Of a stretch of 9,434 bases of DNA, positions 5,807 to 9,434 are shown piece after piece. The position numbers and the translations under genes are program-made. Source of the DNA: an uncultured Paracoccaceae bacterium (GTDB taxonomy: Bacteria > Pseudomonadota > Alphaproteobacteria > Rhodobacterales > Rhodobacteraceae). The notes under the pieces are model-generated. The model saw only the letters and a list, made by a program, of their open reading frames with translations, was not told the origin of the DNA and ran no database searches. Every line of letters starts with the position of its first letter. The stretch's first letter is position 1. The stretch is from positions 1 through 9,434 of the forward strand of contig CAJXHQ010000080.1 of NCBI GenBank assembly GCA_913054485.1, in the 5' to 3' direction.

Positions 5807-8800
5807 TCAGACGGGAGCCAGAGGATCGAGGCCGGCGTTTAGTTGAACAGCGAGACCGGGGCCGGAGTTGGTGATACCAGTTGCCGCAGCGCCCCTCGGC
5901 AGGCGGAGGTTGACGTCGATCTTGGCCTCGGCATTGATGATGCCGCTTTCCTTCAGAGCGCCGACAATGCTGTCGCCGAGCCTGCTGAGGAAAGCGTCCT
6001 GCTTTGCATCAGTGCTAGGCCCTGCCTCGTCGAACGCCTCCGGCATAGGCTGGCCCAGACCCTCTCCGCGGAAGATGGTCATGCCGTTATCGTGGCCTTC
6101 CGCAGTCTTTCTGCGGATAATATCCAGAAGAGCCGACTGAGGCACATCGAGAGCAACCGCGCTGGCGATCTGCTCGCCGAGACCAGCCACCTCGACTGCG
6201 TTCATTACCGACACCGGAACCGGGGACGTCACGGCAGCTCCGGGCACGGCAATGGCGGCGGCACCGCGTTCCGCCGGCTTGGCGCGGCCGCTTCTCGGAT
6301 TGTTCCCCGCCTCGCCTTCAGGCGCACCATCGGGGATCATCCAGTCCGGGATCTGTTCAGCGATCCACGCGCCCAGATCCGCAAAGGGTTTCTTGATGGC
6401 CTCGACGATGCGCGTGCCAATCTCTTCGAACTTGGTGGTGATCTTGCCAATGACCTCCTCGCCGATTTCCAGCGCCTCAGCAAAGCCATCGCTGAAGAAC
6501 TGAGAGATGCTATCCAGCAGAGCCTGCACCGCGTCAGCGAGCCACTGCCCGGCGGTCATAGCCTTGGCAATGGCGGCCTCATACTGGCGACCGAACCACG
6601 CACCCGTGGCCTTGACCCACGCCGGGATTGTGGTGGTGAAGAACGAGAAGATGCTGCGCCCGAAGCCCTTGGCCGCTTTGCTTACCGCGGCACCAGCTGC
6701 CAGCGCCTTCTGCCAGCCTGCGGCGAGGATCGGCTTCAGCTTCGCCCAGACGTTCGCCAACGCGGTGTCGATCTGCGGGAAGAAAAACCGCGCAATATCC
6801 AGCGCAAAGAGCCCCCAGCCGAGGCCGGGAATGATCCGCAACATGCCTTTGAACAGGAACTTCACGGCCTTGCCGCTGAACCGCAGCATCTTGCCGAGGA
6901 AGCCGGAACCGGGAATGAGTCGCGCCAGCATAGCGCCCAGCTTGCCGAATCGGGACTTGCCCACGCTCGCGGCTGCTCCGCCGTACATGCCGCCCATCAT
7001 TGCCGCGTTGGCACCAGCGGCTGCGATGCGACCGCCTGCTCCGGTGATGCGTGCCCTGCCCCGCGCCGCTGCGTCGAAGCCGCGTTTCCAGGAGAGACCA
7101 GCCAGACGGCCAGCGGCAAAGGCTGCGCCCTTCGGGAACAGGCGAGTCATCAGCTTGCCCATGCCGAGGCCAAGCAGCTTCATCAGAGTCTTGCGGAACA
7201 GGAGCGCGCCAGCGGTGAGGCCGGCGAACCACTTGCTGCCGGATTTGTCAGCGAACCAACCGGTCACGCGCTCCGCCAGTTCTGCGATAGATGCAGTCAC
7301 GGCCGCCCAGTTCTGACCGTCGCCTGGGCCTACCAGGCCAAAAAACTCAGCGATGCCGCCAGCGGCGGACTTGAGTGCACCCCAGAGATTGCTGGCGATT
7401 TTGCCGAGGTTTGCCATTGTGCCAGCCAGCGCGTCCATGGTGCGAGCGCCTGCCTCGCCGAACGCCCCGGAAGCCCACGCCTTAGTGGCATCCCAGACAC
7501 CGGCAGTGAGGTCATCCAACTGCGACTTGATCACCTTGACGCCCAGGCCGACCTTGGCGCCATCGCCTTCTGACCAGCCGGCCTTGATCAACTTCATGCC
7601 GTCACCGATACGGCTGAGCACATCCTGCAGCGGGCCGAAGTTCTCGATGCTATCGAACAGACCCCCGAACAGCTTCACCCCGGCGAAAGCGGTCAGCGTC
7701 CCGAGGCCGGCCACCAGAAGCCCGACAGGCGACAGGAGGCCGCCAATAGCGCCGATAGCCGCCAGGGCACCCGAGGCCAGCAATTTGAACGGGGTGAGTG
7801 CGAACAGAGCCGCCTTGCCCAGCAGAGCGATTCCGAGCATTGCAGGACCCGCAGCGGCGGCGATTGCAGCCGTCGAGACGATCAGCTTTTGCGTCGGCTC
7901 CGGCAGGGCGCGGAAAGCGTTCAGGACGGTGATCGCGCTCTCCAAGATTCCCTTAAACGTATCCTTTAGCCCGGCCTCGCCGATCTCCACCGACGCGACC
8001 TCACGAACGGATTTGAAGGCATTGCGAAGGCCGCCGGTTGTCTCCATCAGTCGCTCCGCCGCACGGTCCGACATGCCAGCGGAATCGAGGATGTCCTTGG
8101 ACAGCGTCCCGATGTTGCTGGCGCCGTTTGCCAATGCGGTGAATTGTGCCGCGCGCATCACGCCGGCGATGTCTTTAATGACCGGGAGCGGATCGAGGCC
8201 GAGAGATTCCGCGTTCGTCTTGATGGCTTGCAACAGGCCGGTGTAGTCCAGCCCTGAGACACTGTTGCCGACAGCCTCGGCCAGCGCGCTTGCGATCATC
8301 TCGGATTGCTTACTGTCCGCGCCGAGCGCGCCGGCGATCTCGGAATTCAGCATCTGCTGGCGTGTCACGCCCTCCGGCAGCGGCGCGCTCAATGCCGCCT
8401 CCACCTTGGCGCGGATGCGTTCGGACTCTTTGATGGTGACGGCACCAGTGCTCTTGAGCGTGGAGAGGATTCCATCGGCGGAAAGCTTGCCCGCACCGAA
8501 GTTGGCGATGTTGATACCAAGGCGCTCAAACTGGCGCTGAGCCGCAGCCGTCGGTGCAGCGAGGCGCAGAAGGATGGTGCGCAGGGCGTTGCCGCCTTCG
8601 CTCGCCTTAAAGCCAGCGTCTGCCAAAGTGGCAAGCTGCGCCATCAGGTCATCAAGCGGAATCCCTGCCGCTTTGGCAATCGGCGCGGCGCGAACAAGGC
8701 CTTGCATGAATTGCAGCGCGCTTTGGTTTGACAGCGTGGCCGCCTTGCCTGCCATGTCCAGAATACTGCCCAGCTCGCCGACCTCAGCGCCAAAGCCTCG

Positions 8801-9289
8801 CAGGACGTCCGACCCCAGCTGCGCCGCCTCAGGCACGGTGATTTCTGCCATTGTGGCAAAGTTCAGAACGTCCGGCACGCCCTTCAGAATCTCATCCTGA
8901 GAAAAGCCCGCCATCTTCAGTTCGAGCTGCGCACCGACAATCTGCCCGGCGCCAAATGGAGTCACTGGCGCAAGGTCCAGGGCCTGCTTTTGAAACACCG
9001 CCATTTGTTTTAGCGGCGCGTCGAAGGCGTTCGCCAGTCGGGCGGTGTTTGTCTCAAAGTCTTCGATACTGTCGAGGGCCGCACTCATACCGCGCGCAAA
9101 TGGCATCGTGATGGCTGCGGTCATACCAGCGCCGGTCGTGGCGATGTCGTTCATGGCGCGGTTGATCTTGCGTTGCGCTGCGGTGAATTTCCGCTGCATC
9201 GCGCCGACGTTTGCGCCAATGGTCGCCAGCTTCGCGCTGGCTGCATCAAGCTCGTTGATCTTGATGGTCGTGGTGACTGTGTTGCTCAT
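5807..9289 (-). CDS. Phage tail tape measure protein (TP901 core type)
   Basis: The tape measure protein sets tail length and is threaded into the host during DNA injection. This one has 1160 residues; at the usual 0.15 nm per residue the tail would be about 170 nm. Residues 50-300 hold the conserved core: GAGMTAAITMPFARGMSAAL (53-72), an FGA segment before KMAGFSQDEI (125-134), and LADAGFKASEGGNALRTILL (222-241), typical of the TP901 family. A long Ala/Gly/Leu-rich hydrophobic stretch follows at 468-545, with others near 690-710 and 813-837, as expected for a protein that enters membranes. Residues 985-1020 are a proline/glycine linker and the C-terminal part is amphipathic. The ATG is preceded by AAGGA with five bases spacing. 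Terminators lie on both sides, so it appears to have its own transcript rather than sitting in a long tail operon. Confidence 0.94.
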   Translation of the reverse strand: MSNTVTTTIKINELDAASAKLATIGANVGAMQRKFTAAQRKINRAMNDIATTGAGMTAAITMPFARGMSAALDSIEDFETNTARLANAFDAPLKQMAVFQKQALDLAPVTPFGAGQIVGAQLELKMAGFSQDEILKGVPDVLNFATMAEITVPEAAQLGSDVLRGFGAEVGELGSILDMAGKAATLSNQSALQFMQGLVRAAPIAKAAGIPLDDLMAQLATLADAGFKASEGGNALRTILLRLAAPTAAAQRQFERLGINIANFGAGKLSADGILSTLKSTGAVTIKESERIRAKVEAALSAPLPEGVTRQQMLNSEIAGALGADSKQSEMIASALAEAVGNSVSGLDYTGLLQAIKTNAESLGLDPLPVIKDIAGVMRAAQFTALANGASNIGTLSKDILDSAGMSDRAAERLMETTGGLRNAFKSVREVASVEIGEAGLKDTFKGILESAITVLNAFRALPEPTQKLIVSTAAIAAAAGPAMLGIALLGKAALFALTPFKLLASGALAAIGAIGGLLSPVGLLVAGLGTLTAFAGVKLFGGLFDSIENFGPLQDVLSRIGDGMKLIKAGWSEGDGAKVGLGVKVIKSQLDDLTAGVWDATKAWASGAFGEAGARTMDALAGTMANLGKIASNLWGALKSAAGGIAEFFGLVGPGDGQNWAAVTASIAELAERVTGWFADKSGSKWFAGLTAGALLFRKTLMKLLGLGMGKLMTRLFPKGAAFAAGRLAGLSWKRGFDAAARGRARITGAGGRIAAAGANAAMMGGMYGGAAASVGKSRFGKLGAMLARLIPGSGFLGKMLRFSGKAVKFLFKGMLRIIPGLGWGLFALDIARFFFPQIDTALANVWAKLKPILAAGWQKALAAGAAVSKAAKGFGRSIFSFFTTTIPAWVKATGAWFGRQYEAAIAKAMTAGQWLADAVQALLDSISQFFSDGFAEALEIGEEVIGKITTKFEEIGTRIVEAIKKPFADLGAWIAEQIPDWMIPDGAPEGEAGNNPRSGRAKPAERGAAAIAVPGAAVTSPVPVSVMNAVEVAGLGEQIASAVALDVPQSALLDIIRRKTAEGHDNGMTIFRGEGLGQPMPEAFDEAGPSTDAKQDAFLSRLGDSIVGALKESGIINAEAKIDVNLRLPRGAAATGITNSGPGLAVQLNAGLDPLAPV

Positions 9290-9327
9290 GGGTGTCCTTA
9301 CCTTTCCTCATTCCGGCGACCGGTGCC

Positions 9328-9434
9328 TCACGTCGGCCGCTTCCAGTCGAGATAGGGGTTGACAAAGGTGATTTTAAAGGGCACAAGCGCTTGCGCTTGA
9401 TTTTTCAGACAGAGCAAAGAAAAACCCCCGCCAG
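9328..9434 (-). CDS. Possible end of a tiny open frame upstream of the tape measure gene
   Basis: One minus-strand frame is open from the window edge to a TGA at 9330-9328. Its last residues, FKITFVNPYLDWKRPT, look protein-like. If translation starts inside the window, TTG 9417 or GTG 9384 would give only 30 or 18 residues, and neither has a good ribosome site. The frame also passes through what looks like a terminator tail and a promoter candidate, which argues against it. It could be the C-terminal remnant of a tail chaperone gene, normally found here, but no such motif can be seen. Confidence 0.25.
   Translation of the reverse strand, partial: GGGFSLLCLKNQAQALVPFKITFVNPYLDWKRPT
9371..9399 (-). 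promoter_or_regulatory. Palindrome plus -10-like box, candidate tape measure promoter
   Basis: A 16-base inverted repeat at 9384-9399 has perfect seven-base arms (CAAGCGC and GCGCTTG on the minus strand) around AA. Seven bases downstream of it is TAAAAT (9376-9371), five of six matches to a -10 box. There is no -35 box at the right distance; the palindrome covers that position, the arrangement expected where an activator replaces -35 contacts. On the plus strand the same palindrome is followed by ATTTTT and could instead be a weak terminator. Confidence 0.3.
9420..9434 (-). terminator. Partial intrinsic terminator at the right edge
   Basis: The minus strand enters the window as CTGGCGGGGGTTTTTC. 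A GC-rich arm directly followed by five T is the 3' half of an intrinsic terminator whose other arm would lie outside the window. If real, it ends the transcript of the gene upstream of the tape measure gene. Confidence 0.4.

Noticed and set aside
5505..5846. Plus-strand frame from GTG 5505 with a good GGAGG site
   Set aside because: The product is glycine/proline/arginine-rich with no structure, passes through the terminator and ends inside the tape measure gene. It reads like translated non-coding DNA.
6579..7232. Second minus-strand frame of 217 codons inside the tape measure gene
   Set aside because: It is an out-of-frame shadow: arginine-rich, no motif, and no ribosome site or coupling that would suggest an overlapping gene.
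5843..7573. Long plus-strand open frame of 576 codons
   Set aside because: It lies entirely antisense to the tape measure gene. Its product has no recognisable domain, and long antisense frames are expected opposite GC-rich, alanine-rich genes.
1..9434. CRISPR arrays, tRNA or rRNA genes, transposases and integrases
   Set aside because: I looked for spaced repeats, cloverleaf-like segments and recombinase motifs and saw none that can be supported.

Overview
The window looks like part of a tailed-phage genome or degraded prophage in a GC-rich proteobacterium. An alphaproteobacterial, Rhodobacterales-like host is my inference from base composition and protein style; nothing in the sequence proves it. 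Every gene I can support lies on the minus strand, so transcription runs from the right end (base 9434) to the left end (base 1). The long plus-strand open frames are mirror images of the GC-rich genes.

In transcription order: (1) 9290-9434 holds the tail of a terminator, a perfect palindrome next to a possible promoter, and perhaps the end of a tiny reading frame. (2) 5807-9289 encodes a 1160-residue tail tape measure protein, followed by a clear intrinsic terminator at 5753-5781. (3) 5413-5752 is about 340 bases of apparently non-coding DNA with a 28-base near-palindrome, an 11-base tandem repeat and runs of G; it is a candidate control and packaging-recognition region. (4) 5134-5412 encodes a small Cro/C1-type helix-turn-helix protein. 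Its stop overlaps the start of (5) 2351-5137, a 928-residue terminase in which a small-subunit-like N-terminal part is joined to a complete GpA-type large subunit. (6) 1720-2286 encodes a lambda gpZ-like minor tail protein. (7) 1123-1695 encodes a protein with two tandem copies of an approximately 39-residue repeat; its 5' end contains an 11-base G/C homopolymer and its start is uncertain.

Left of about base 1120 the DNA is noticeably more AT-rich and not obviously phage-structural. It holds a possible 61-residue protein, a 47-residue single-pass membrane protein starting with TTG, and the first 205 codons of an exported ClpP-fold serine protease that runs off the window. This may be host DNA flanking the element or a cargo module.

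The layout is odd for a siphovirus-like element. The tape measure gene sits alone between terminators and upstream of the terminase. The terminase is followed directly by gpZ, with no portal, protease or capsid genes in between. The regulator, terminase and gpZ genes appear to be translationally coupled or closely spaced, so the packaging motor may be under the direct control of the small regulator. This could be a rearranged or satellite-like element, a prophage with deletions, or simply an unusual phage order whose other genes lie outside the window.
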